Positions 17,621 to 25,681 of a stretch of 62,070 nucleotides of DNA are shown here, in pieces. Origin of the DNA: Treponema sp. (GTDB lineage Bacteria > Spirochaetota > Spirochaetia > Treponematales > Treponemataceae); contig JAFUTH010000023.1 of NCBI GenBank assembly GCA_017484285.1, forward strand, positions 1 through 62,070. The letters run 5' to 3'. A model generated the notes under the pieces. That model saw nothing but the letters and a program-made list of their open reading frames with translations, was not told where the DNA came from and made no database searches. The first letter of the stretch is position 1, and every line of letters begins with the position of its first letter. Position numbers and translations under genes: made by a program.

Positions 17621-20353
17621 ATGAATCTTATTAAGCCGCTTGAAATTTTTGGAAATGACTTGTGCTCGGTGCAGAATCCGTCTGCGTATATCGGCGGAGA
17701 ATTCGGCGAGATTGTAAAAAATCATACATCTTCGGACGATTTATTCAATTTTTGCATCGCGTTTCCTGATGTCTACACAATCGGCATGGCGAATCAGGCG
17801 ATTAAAATCATCTACAACGGCTTGAATCAAAAAGAAAATGTCCGCTGTGAGCGCGTGTTTGCCGTTGAGAGCGATTTTGAGGCTCTGCTTAAAAAATACA
17901 ACGCGCCCTTGTATACGCTCGAAACAGGAATGCCGCTGAACGAACTTGACATGATTGGCTTTTCGCTCGGCTATGAGCTTGGCATTACGGGCGTGCTTTC
18001 GATTCTCGATTTGGGGCGCGTTCCGATTCTCAAAAAAGACCGCAGTGAAAATGACCCGATTGTAATCGCGGGCGGCTGTGGGGCGACGAATCCGGCTCCG
18101 TTCTCTGACTTTTTTGACGCGGTGTTTATCGGCGAGGCTGAGGGCGGCATGTTTGAGCTGATTGAAGAGCTTGCCGCGATGAAAAAGGGCGGGGCGAGCC
18201 GTGCGGAATTATTGCAGCGGCTTTCAGAGCACCCGAGCGTGTGGACTGAGGACATGAGCGAGGCGAAGTGCGGGCATTCTGTGGCGCGGCGGGCAATTTG
18301 GTCTGATTTTGGGAAAGTGCCTTCGGTTCAGTCCTTTATGCCGCTTCCGAATGTGAAGCCCGTGCAAGACCACGGCGTGGTTGAGATTATGCGCGGCTGT
18401 CCGAACGGCTGCCGATTTTGCCATGCTGGTGTGTATTACCGACCTCAGCGCGCGAAGGAAAAGAGGCTTATTTTTGATGATGTTGACAAACTCGTGAATG
18501 TGGCGGGCTACCGTGAAATCTCGCTCACATCGCTTTCAAGCGCGGACTATCCAGACATCGAAAATCTTCTTGACGATTTGAACGAACGATATAAAAGTCA
18601 GAATGTGTCGTTTCAGCTTCCGTCACTCAAAGTGAACAGTTTTTCGCTTCCGCTCCTTGAAAAACTATCGGAAGTTCGGAAATCTGGCTTGACTTTCGCC
18701 GTGGAAACCCCCGAAGAAGCGTGGCAGCTCCGATTGAACAAGGAAGTGTACGCGCAGCATTTGGTTGATGTGATTCTCGACGCGAAAAAACGCGGCTGGA
18801 ACAAGGCGAAATTCTATTTTATGGTGGGGCTTCCGTTTCCCGAGACAGAGGAACTCACCGAAGAAAAGGCAATCGTCGATTTTTTGATTGACTTACAGAA
18901 CCGCACGCACATTCAGTGCAATGTCAATGTGGGAACTTTTATTCCAAAGCCGCACACTGCTTATCAGTGGGTGAGGCAGATTTCGCCCGAAGAATCCGAG
19001 AAAAAACTTTCGTATATCCGAGACCACCTTCCGCGCGGAAAATTCCATGTGGGCACGCACGACATAAACACAAGCTACCTCGAAGGGCTTCTTTCACGCG
19101 GTGACAAGCGGGCGGGGAAGGTGATTCTTTCGGCGTACCAAAAGGGCGCGCGACTTGACGCGTGGGACAATCACTTGCGAGAAAACCTAAAGCATTGGGA
19201 ATCTGCGTTTGAGGAAGCCGATTTTGATGTCAAGGAATCGATTTTGCGCGAGCGGAGCAAGGACGAGGTTTTGCCGTGGGATTCGGTTTCGCTCGGCGTG
19301 GCGAAGAATTTCTACAAAAAAGAATGGGATAAAAACGAGCGCGAAGAACTCACGCCCAAGTGCATGCCGAATTGTGACCACAGATGCGGCGTATGCAACA
19401 GTAAAACCTGCGTGAATATCGACAATAGACCCCATGATGTGCAAAAAAGTACACAAGCTGGTAATAATTCTGTCTACCCAGAGTGGAATATCCCCGTTAT
19501 GTACCGCGTGATTTTTGAATTCACGAAGAAAAACGGCGGGGAATACATCTCGCACCTTTCGCAGGTAGAATTTTTTAATCGTGCGTTCTTGAAATGCGGT
19601 CTTCCTGTAATTTACACAACAGGTTTTAATCCGCTTCCGCGCCTTGAATTCGCCTCAACACTTTCGCTCGGCATTTCTTCCGATGCGGAAATTGCCTCGA
19701 CGGTTCTCTATGAGAATACGAGCGAAGAAGACTTCATTAGTTCTCTTAACCGTCATCTTCCGTCTTCGATTCAGATTCAAAAAGCGTACATTTTTCCCGT
19801 CACGAACCAACGCCGCCGCGAGTCGCTTTCCACGGGCTTATGGGGAAATATCTACGAATATTCATTCAAATGCACGGCGGAAAAGGTGAGGGCGTTCTTT
19901 GACTCAGAATTTGCCGCACCGTTCACCGATAATTCCTCGCTCTGTGAGTTTTCGATAGATGAACGAGACGGCACGAAAGTGAGCGCGAAACTGCTCTTCC
20001 AAAAAGACCGACCGTTCCGTAACGCACTCGAGGAATTCTTCGGAAAGAAGATTTGGGAAATCGCGACGATTCACAAAATCCAAACGCTCGCAAAACCCGA
20101 CATCACGGGCTGGACGAGCGAGATAAACGAAGCCTACCAAAAGTCGCTTGAAGCGATGAAAAAGCACAGCGAGATGCTTGAAATCAACGCGCGATTTAAA
20201 GAAAAAATCCTCAGCCCCGAAGAGAATATGAACAGCGCGAACGCAAACGCGATTTCGTATTTTGACCTGTACGAGCGAATCGCCGTGGTGAACGCAGAGC
20301 TGATTGTCCAGCGCGACCGTCTCATGGAAAAGAAAGCCGAAAAGAGAAAATAA
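17621..20353 (+). CDS. Radical SAM protein with B12-binding-like N-terminus fused to DUF2344 domain
   Basis: 910 aa from ATG 17621 (AAGGAATT upstream; the longer frame at 17603 lies in the repeat). It matches the TIGR03960-type radical SAM family, whose reaction is unknown to me. The N-terminal region (about 40-200) resembles a B12-binding-like Rossmann domain (VIAGGCGATNP). The [4Fe-4S] motif is C-P-N-G-C-R-F-C near residues 265-272. A Cys-rich segment C-M-P-N-C-D-H-R-C-G-V-C lies near 585-596. The last ~290 residues form the DUF2344/TIGR03936 domain (from M-Y-R-V-I-F-E-F near 627), often a separate protein elsewhere. A link to RNA or ribosome modification is often suggested but not shown here. 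Confidence 0.9.
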   Translation: MNLIKPLEIFGNDLCSVQNPSAYIGGEFGEIVKNHTSSDDLFNFCIAFPDVYTIGMANQAIKIIYNGLNQKENVRCERVFAVESDFEALLKKYNAPLYTLETGMPLNELDMIGFSLGYELGITGVLSILDLGRVPILKKDRSENDPIVIAGGCGATNPAPFSDFFDAVFIGEAEGGMFELIEELAAMKKGGASRAELLQRLSEHPSVWTEDMSEAKCGHSVARRAIWSDFGKVPSVQSFMPLPNVKPVQDHGVVEIMRGCPNGCRFCHAGVYYRPQRAKEKRLIFDDVDKLVNVAGYREISLTSLSSADYPDIENLLDDLNERYKSQNVSFQLPSLKVNSFSLPLLEKLSEVRKSGLTFAVETPEEAWQLRLNKEVYAQHLVDVILDAKKRGWNKAKFYFMVGLPFPETEELTEEKAIVDFLIDLQNRTHIQCNVNVGTFIPKPHTAYQWVRQISPEESEKKLSYIRDHLPRGKFHVGTHDINTSYLEGLLSRGDKRAGKVILSAYQKGARLDAWDNHLRENLKHWESAFEEADFDVKESILRERSKDEVLPWDSVSLGVAKNFYKKEWDKNEREELTPKCMPNCDHRCGVCNSKTCVNIDNRPHDVQKSTQAGNNSVYPEWNIPVMYRVIFEFTKKNGGEYISHLSQVEFFNRAFLKCGLPVIYTTGFNPLPRLEFASTLSLGISSDAEIASTVLYENTSEEDFISSLNRHLPSSIQIQKAYIFPVTNQRRRESLSTGLWGNIYEYSFKCTAEKVRAFFDSEFAAPFTDNSSLCEFSIDERDGTKVSAKLLFQKDRPFRNALEEFFGKKIWEIATIHKIQTLAKPDITGWTSEINEAYQKSLEAMKKHSEMLEINARFKEKILSPEENMNSANANAISYFDLYERIAVVNAELIVQRDRLMEKKAEKRK

Positions 20354-20430
20354 AGCGGTGGTCATTGCGCGAGTCGAAATTGACCATGCGCATGGCTGTC
20401 TTCGATAACTGTTTGATTGCATTAACTTTT

Positions 20431-20540
20431 TATAATGTGTATTCTGTCTACCAATATGCCATAAAAAACACCGCATCGGTCTTTTGGGAGCGAGAAAGGC
20501 TCTTCTCCCCTTGCCCGATGTGGTGGATTTGTAAAGAAAA
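20431..20540 (+). ncRNA. Candidate structured RNA between converging genes
   Basis: A perfect TATAAT lies at 20431-20436, although no good -35 is seen. Downstream, CACCGCATCGG (20469-20479) pairs with CCGATGTGGTG (20515-20525), enclosing a GGGAG...CTCCC stem. No coding frame of note occurs here, and the radical SAM and ABC-F genes converge on it. It could instead be a bidirectional terminator. Confidence 0.35.
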
Positions 20541-20542
20541 TC

Positions 20543-22183
20543 CTAGAACTTAATCTTCCTATCGCTTCCCTCGTAATATTCTTTTCGGAGGGCTTTGATT
20601 GATTCGTCCGCCATGTAGTCATCGAAGGGCATCATTCGGTCAATCACGCCTTTCGGAGTGATTTCAACGACACGGTTCGCGATTGTCTGGATGAACTCGT
20701 GGTCGTGGCTCGTAAAGAGGATGACCCCCGGGAATTTGACAAGCGCCTGGTTCAAGCTTTCGATTGCTTCCAAGTCGAGGTGGTTCGTGGGGTCATCGAG
20801 AATCAGCACATTCGCATTCTGGAGCATCATCTTTGAGAGCATACAGCGCACTTTCTCACCACCGGAAAGCACCTTCACTTTTTTAAGCGATTCGTCGCCA
20901 CTAAAAAGCATTCGCCCCAAGAAGCCGCGCACATAGGCATCGTCCTGCTCCTTTGAGAACTGTTTGAGCCATTCGGTGATGTTCATGTCGTTGTCAAAGT
21001 ATTTGTTGTTGTCTCGTGCAAGATAGGTGTTGCTCGTGGTCTGCCCCCAGAAGAATTCGCCCGAATCAGGCTTTTTCTCGCCCGAAATGATGTCGAACAG
21101 TGAAGAAATCGTGTTGTGCTCCACGCCGACGAAAGCGATTTTGTCAGTTCTGTTGACTTTGAAGTCAAAATCTTTGAGCAGCTGAACGCCGTCCTCGTCC
21201 TTTGAGTTGAGTTTTCGGCATTCAAGGACATTGTTTCCGATTTCGCGCTCGGTCGCAAAATGAACATAGGGGAATTTTCGACTTGTGACGGGCAAATCTT
21301 CGAGTTCCAACTTTTCGAGAACCTTCTTTCGGCTCGTTGCTTGACGGCTTTTTGCCGCGTTTGAGGCGAATCGCTGAATGAATTCGCGCAAGTCTTTCGC
21401 CTTTTCCTCGTTCTTCTTTTTCTGGTCTTTTGCCTGCTTCTGCAAGATTTGGCTCATCTGATACCAGAAATCGTAGTTTCCCGCGAACTGCGTGATTTTT
21501 CCAAAGTCGATGTCGCATGTGACGGTGCAGACTGTGTTCAAGAAGTGGCGGTCGTGGCTTACGACGATGACCGTGTTTTCAAATTCAAGCAAGAAGTCTT
21601 CGAGCCAGTTGATTGACTCAAGGTCAAGACCGTTTGTAGGTTCGTCCAAAAGCAGAATATCCGGGTTTCCGAAGAGCGCACGGGCAAGCAACACGCGCAC
21701 TTTCTGACTTTCGTCAAGCTCGCTCATCATCTTGTCGTGGAATTTTTCTTCCAATCCCAAGCCTGAGAGCATCTGCTCAATCTGGTTTTCTGCCTCGTAG
21801 CCGCCAAGCTCGCCGAATTCCGCCTCAAGCTCCGCGCTTTTGATTCCGTCTTCTTCGGTGAAATCCGCCTTTGCATAGATTTCATCCCGCGCCTTTGAGA
21901 CTTCGTATAATTTTGGGTATCCCTGCATGACCGTTTCTTTTACGGAAAATTCGTCGAACGCGAAGTGGTCTTGGCTCAACACCGCCATTCGCTCGCCGGG
22001 TGTCATGAAAATCTCGCCCGTGTCGTGCTCCTGCTCGCCTGAGAGGATTTTGAGGAATGTAGACTTCCCCGCCCCGTTCGCGCCGATAATGCCATAGCAG
22101 TTCCCCGCCGTGAACTTGATATTTACATCCTTGAACAGCGGTTTTTCGCTGAAATGAAGGCTTACATCAGATACTGTAATCAT
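20543..22183 (-). CDS. ABC-F family ATPase (YbiT-like) with one degenerate ATP site
   Basis: 546 aa soluble protein with two ABC domains and no membrane part, as in ribosome-associated ABC-F factors. NBD1 has an intact Walker A (G-A-N-G-A-G-K-S-T, about 34-42), a poor signature (L-D-E-S-Q, about 157) and Walker B L-L-L-D-E-P-T. A charged linker (about 240-300) follows. NBD2 lacks the Walker A lysine (G-V-E-H-N-T-I-S-S near 347) and has L-D-D-P-T, but its signature L-S-G-G-E is intact. So one composite ATP site is complete and the other is degraded in all three motifs. AGGAG lies about 9 nt before the ATG. A translation-factor role is inferred from family. Confidence 0.9.
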   Translation of the reverse strand: MITVSDVSLHFSEKPLFKDVNIKFTAGNCYGIIGANGAGKSTFLKILSGEQEHDTGEIFMTPGERMAVLSQDHFAFDEFSVKETVMQGYPKLYEVSKARDEIYAKADFTEEDGIKSAELEAEFGELGGYEAENQIEQMLSGLGLEEKFHDKMMSELDESQKVRVLLARALFGNPDILLLDEPTNGLDLESINWLEDFLLEFENTVIVVSHDRHFLNTVCTVTCDIDFGKITQFAGNYDFWYQMSQILQKQAKDQKKKNEEKAKDLREFIQRFASNAAKSRQATSRKKVLEKLELEDLPVTSRKFPYVHFATEREIGNNVLECRKLNSKDEDGVQLLKDFDFKVNRTDKIAFVGVEHNTISSLFDIISGEKKPDSGEFFWGQTTSNTYLARDNNKYFDNDMNITEWLKQFSKEQDDAYVRGFLGRMLFSGDESLKKVKVLSGGEKVRCMLSKMMLQNANVLILDDPTNHLDLEAIESLNQALVKFPGVILFTSHDHEFIQTIANRVVEITPKGVIDRMMPFDDYMADESIKALRKEYYEGSDRKIKF

Positions 22184-22213
22184 TTATTTTGCTCCTCTTT
22201 TTGTTTCCTGAAA

Positions 22214-23878
22214 TTACTTCCCGCGCCCGATGAGCGACTTTAAGCGACCAAGCAAGCCCAGCTTCTTCGGCGGCACTTCGTTTTTTCGGCTCTGGGCGGA
22301 TTTCCCTCTTCCCCTGCCCTCGCTCTTCGCGCCTTTCTTTCCGTAGCCTGATTTGGGGCTTCCGTACTGCTCGCTGTAGCGTTTGGTCAGCTCTTTTGTC
22401 TTTTTTACACTCACTTCGTGCTTCTCGTTGTATTTTTTCGTGAGTTCCGCTGTCTGCTTCGCGTTGTTTCCGTATTTTTCCTTGTAATACTTCATGCGCT
22501 CGTCCGCGCTCATGGCGGCAACCCGGTTCAGCTCATCTTGGTTCATGCGCTCAATTTTTCGGCTCTCTCCCCTTCGATTCCGCTGCTTTCGGGAATTTCG
22601 CTCCCCTCTCTGCGCTCTATCCGCGTCCATCTGCTTAGCATTGTGTGCGACGTGTCCGCGTCTGCTTCGCTCCCCTCTTCCCTCGCGCTTTTCTTCCGAA
22701 TCAAGCCGAATGTACACATCTTTTGATTTGTCCTCGGCGAAATCTTCCTCGACGGCAACGCGGCTTGGAATCTGTTTTTCGATGTACCGCTCAATCGGCG
22801 CAAGCGAGTAAACATCGCGCTCCGAGCAGAAAGTGTACGCCTTGCCGCTCTTTCCTGCGCGGGCAGTTCGCCCGATTCGGTGCACATAATTTTCGGCTTC
22901 GTTCGGCAAATCGTAGTTCACCACCATCGCAAGGTCGTTCACATCGATTCCGCGGGCGGCAACATCGGTCGCAACGAGGCAGGTTACTTTGCCCGCCTTA
23001 AAACTGTCCATAATCTTAAGCCGCTTAGACTGCGGAAGGTCGCCGATAATGTATTCGTTTTTGATTCCGTTGATGGAGAGACGCTTTGAGACGATTTCGC
23101 ACATCTTCTTGGTGTCGCAGAAGATAATCACGCTCTCGGGATTCTCTTTTTGGAAGATTCCGAGCAGGAGCCGCATTTTGTCATCGCTTGAGACATGAAT
23201 GAGTTCCTGGTCGATTTCGTCAACCGTGATGTTCTGCGCCTCAATCGTGATTTCTTTGGCGTCGCGCGTGTATTCCCATGCGAGATTTTTGACATAGGAA
23301 TTGAGCGTTGCCGAAAAAAGCATGGTCTGGCGAGCCTTTTTGTCGCCCTCGTTTTTCGGAAGAAAGTGAATGAGCTTCCGCAAGTCGGGGTAAAATCCCA
23401 TGTCGAACATGCGGTCAGCCTCGTCAATCGTGAGGTAGCCGACACGCGACAAATCCATCTGACGGCTTTCGGTCAAGTCAATCACGCGCCCCGGAGTTCC
23501 GATGATGATGTCAACGCCTTTTTTGAGGTCAGCGACCTGCTTTTCATAGCCTACTCCGCCGTAGAACGAAGCGAATCGAAGCCCCGTGTATTTTCCGACT
23601 TTCTGCGCCTCTTCCTCAACCTGAACGGCAAGCTCGCGCGTTGGAACGAGAATAAGCGCGTTTTTCTTTTCGCCCTCTGCGTGCGAGAGAATTTCCTGCA
23701 TGATTGAGACCAAAAATGCCGCCGTCTTTCCCGTTCCCGTCTGCGACTGCACATACAAATCAGAGCCTTCAAGTGAAGTGGAGAGAACCTGCTCCTGAAC
23801 CGGCGTGCACGTGACATAGCCGCATTCAGAAAGCCCTTTTTGAAGAAGTTCGTGTAAGTTAATTTCAGAATAATTCAT
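22214..23878 (-). CDS. DEAD-box RNA helicase
   Basis: 554 aa from the ATG at 23878 (MNYSEINLHELLQ). Motifs in order: Q-motif (T-C-T-P-V-Q), motif I Q-T-G-T-G-K-T, P-T-R-E-L-A, T-P-G-R, motif II D-E-A-D, S-A-T, then D-V-A-A-R-G-I-D and H-R-I-G-R-T-A-R-A-G in the second RecA domain. The tail (about 400-554) is very basic, Arg/Lys/Gly/Ser-rich, and probably binds RNA. The frame stays open upstream through a secreted-protein gene to 24526, giving a 770-codon frame, but the helicase homology and an internal promoter (23927-23955) favour 23878 as the true start. Role: RNA remodelling, perhaps ribosome assembly or cold adaptation. Confidence 0.92.
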   Translation of the reverse strand: MNYSEINLHELLQKGLSECGYVTCTPVQEQVLSTSLEGSDLYVQSQTGTGKTAAFLVSIMQEILSHAEGEKKNALILVPTRELAVQVEEEAQKVGKYTGLRFASFYGGVGYEKQVADLKKGVDIIIGTPGRVIDLTESRQMDLSRVGYLTIDEADRMFDMGFYPDLRKLIHFLPKNEGDKKARQTMLFSATLNSYVKNLAWEYTRDAKEITIEAQNITVDEIDQELIHVSSDDKMRLLLGIFQKENPESVIIFCDTKKMCEIVSKRLSINGIKNEYIIGDLPQSKRLKIMDSFKAGKVTCLVATDVAARGIDVNDLAMVVNYDLPNEAENYVHRIGRTARAGKSGKAYTFCSERDVYSLAPIERYIEKQIPSRVAVEEDFAEDKSKDVYIRLDSEEKREGRGERSRRGHVAHNAKQMDADRAQRGERNSRKQRNRRGESRKIERMNQDELNRVAAMSADERMKYYKEKYGNNAKQTAELTKKYNEKHEVSVKKTKELTKRYSEQYGSPKSGYGKKGAKSEGRGRGKSAQSRKNEVPPKKLGLLGRLKSLIGRGK

Positions 23879-24514
23879 GAGATTTCCGTATATTCCATAG
23901 AATAAAAGTGAGAGATAGTTGAGAAGATTATAGTGAATTTCGGGGGAATTGTATAGAGACGAGCATGGTTGCGCGATGTGCCTACATTCGCTTTTGCTTT
24001 GAATATGCACAAGCGGTATGCGCTCCGTAAAACCGGATTCCCTCGGAAACGTGTACGACCTTGCAGAATCTTCAAGCCCCTCAGTAAAGACTGAACCCGG
24101 GTAAAGCTTCATTGAAAACTGATTGCCCTTGTTGTGTGCCACCACTGCCGACCACACATACAAAAGCTCCATCGCCTCTTCCTTTGAGCGGCAGTCTGTC
24201 ATCTCGGCGTAGCCTGTTCCGTGGTTCACGGAGTCCGCCATCATGCCCACGCAGTAAACGCCGCCGTGTCTCACCATTGCAAGAAATTCCATGCTGTGGC
24301 TGTCACTTGATTCAGAGGCGGTCATGTTGAAACGAAATCGCTTCCCGCCTTTCTCATATGCGACCGGGCGGATAAACTCATTCTCGCTTTCCTTGATGCA
24401 GTCAAGAATAAACACAAGATCGTTTCCTTTTTGCGAAAGGCTGATTTGATAGCGCTCCGCGAAAAGAGCCGCAGTAGAAAAAACAAAAAGCGCGAGCAAA
24501 CATATTCTCTTCAT
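23879..24514 (-). pseudogene. Secreted-protein gene with no stop codon, running into the helicase frame
   Basis: ATG 24514 opens a frame with a clear signal peptide (M-K-R-I-C-L-L-A-L-F-V-F, then A-L-F-A-E as the likely cleavage site near residue 20). About 150 residues of plausible beta-rich exported protein follow (GGKRFRFNMTA; H-G-G-V-Y-C-V-G-M-M). The last ~50 residues before the helicase ATG look like translated intergenic DNA. No in-frame stop separates them, so the reading continues into the helicase. I infer that a stop or frame was lost by a small indel. It starts 11 nt after the MotA-like gene and is probably the last gene of that operon. Family not recognised. Confidence 0.55.
23927..23955 (-). 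promoter_or_regulatory. Candidate promoter of the DEAD-box helicase
   Basis: On the minus strand TATACA (23955-23950), a 17 nt spacer, and a perfect TATAAT (23932-23927), 48 nt before the chosen ATG. It supports a separate helicase gene. Confidence 0.6.
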
Positions 24515-24526
24515 ACGCCCATGCAC

Positions 24527-24955
24527 CTACCAGTCGTATTCGTTCCAATGAGCAAAGCCTGTCTGCTCGCAGAACCAGTCCTCATCGTCAAAGCCGATAC
24601 AGCTCAAGCAGAGCAGCTGTAAGACGCGCGGATTTTCTCCGCATTGAATTGAAAGCACGCCCTTTTTTATGAGCGTAAACGCAAACTTGCCAAAATCGTC
24701 ACTTGCGGAAGAGTCGATATAATTGTCAGCTACTTCGGCAATGTTCTTACCGTCAGTACCGTCGACCATAAGGCGGAACAGTGCGAACATAAGCCGCTCT
24801 CTTTTGTTTGCGCCGGTCAGCTGGTCGTCCAGGGATTCTTCAAGCGCAAGGATTCCTTCGCGCCGCGCCTTGTTTGAAAGTGCTACGAGTGTTCTGCAAA
24901 TCTCGACGATTTCCTTCTTCTGCTCTTCGGTGAATGTTGAAAATTTTGCAAGCAT
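24527..24955 (-). CDS. Soluble MotA-like protein (stator cytoplasmic region without membrane helices)
   Basis: 142 aa from ATG 24955 (GGGGG lies 6 nt upstream). Two separate stretches resemble the flagellar stator MotA. The first is A-R-R-E-G-I-L-A-L-E-E near residues 30-40, followed by V-D-G-T-D, the cytoplasmic loop before TM3. The second is K-K-G-V-L-S-I-Q-C-G-E-N-P-R-V-L near residues 97-112, the tail after TM4. The TM helices are absent: about 25 residues join the blocks and no hydrophobic span is present. Arg and Glu with the spacing of E. coli MotA R90 and E98, which contact FliG, are kept. The last ~25 residues are acidic with several Cys and Trp. It lies directly after two FliG-like genes. 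Function unknown; a soluble binder of FliG-like domains is the natural inference. Confidence 0.7.
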   Translation of the reverse strand: MLAKFSTFTEEQKKEIVEICRTLVALSNKARREGILALEESLDDQLTGANKRERLMFALFRLMVDGTDGKNIAEVADNYIDSSASDDFGKFAFTLIKKGVLSIQCGENPRVLQLLCLSCIGFDDEDWFCEQTGFAHWNEYDW

Positions 24956-24965
24956 AGTTTTCCCC

Positions 24966-25670
24966 CTATTCAACATATGTTTCATCGCCTCTGGAAATCA
25001 CAATCTCGCCGGAATCTTCAAGACGCCTGATTGTCGCGACGATTTTGCTCTGAGCCTCTTCCGCATCTTTCAGGCGCACAGGCCCCATGTATTCAATATC
25101 CTCTTGGAGCATTTTGGCGGCATTTTTGGACATATTGCGGAAGATTTTCTCTTTTACTTCGTCGTCCGTATCTTTGAGTGCCAGTGCAAGACGCTGATAG
25201 TCTGTCTCGCGAAGGACTTTCTGAATGGCGCGGTCGCTCAGCATAACGATGTCCTCAAACACGAACATTCGCTTTTTGATTTGCTCTGCCAAGTCCTCGT
25301 CCGCGGCTTGCAGAGATTCCACAAAGTTCTTCTCCGAATGACGGCTCATCATATTGAGCATCTCAAGCGAAAACTGAATGCCGCCGAACCGCTCTTTTTC
25401 CGCGACAGCCTGCTCATCGATTTTCCGCGCAAGATACTCTGCGTAGCCCTGCACAATGCTTTCTGAAAGCGTAAAGCCCTTTGCAATGAGCGGTGCGATT
25501 TGCGCCTGCTTCTGCTCGCTCAAGCTTTCAAAAAGCCGTGTGGCAAAAATATGCTCCATGCACGAAAGCATGATTGCCGCCGTATGCGTGTCCAGCAAGT
25601 TCAGAGCCGCACAAACAAGATTCGGCTCTTTTTCGCGAATAAAATCAAACGGATTCTGTGTTTCTGCCAT
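24966..25670 (-). CDS. FliG-like protein A (middle and C-terminal domains only)
   Basis: 234 aa against about 340 for full FliG. The first ~90 residues (N-P-F-D-F-I-R, then T-A-A-I-M-L-S) resemble the FliG middle domain. Residues ~130-230 closely resemble FliG-C: FVFEDIVMLSDRAIQKVLRE, KIFRNMSKNAAKML, Y-M-G-P-V-R-L and a G-E-I-V-I-S-R-G tail. The charged face that meets MotA is kept. The N-terminal domain that binds FliF in the motor is missing, so it is unlikely to build a normal C-ring. GGGGG lies 6 nt before the ATG. It lies between FliG-like B and the MotA-like gene in one minus-strand operon. Confidence 0.85.
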   Translation of the reverse strand: MAETQNPFDFIREKEPNLVCAALNLLDTHTAAIMLSCMEHIFATRLFESLSEQKQAQIAPLIAKGFTLSESIVQGYAEYLARKIDEQAVAEKERFGGIQFSLEMLNMMSRHSEKNFVESLQAADEDLAEQIKKRMFVFEDIVMLSDRAIQKVLRETDYQRLALALKDTDDEVKEKIFRNMSKNAAKMLQEDIEYMGPVRLKDAEEAQSKIVATIRRLEDSGEIVISRGDETYVE

Positions 25671-25681
25671 ATTTTCCCCCG

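Noticed and set aside
20431..20540. 4.5S/SRP RNA or tmRNA
   Set aside because: The conserved SRP domain IV sequence and a tmRNA tRNA-like end are absent.
22214..24526. A single 770 aa exported helicase
   Set aside because: Signal peptide plus DEAD-box is implausible, the junction looks non-coding, and a promoter lies inside.
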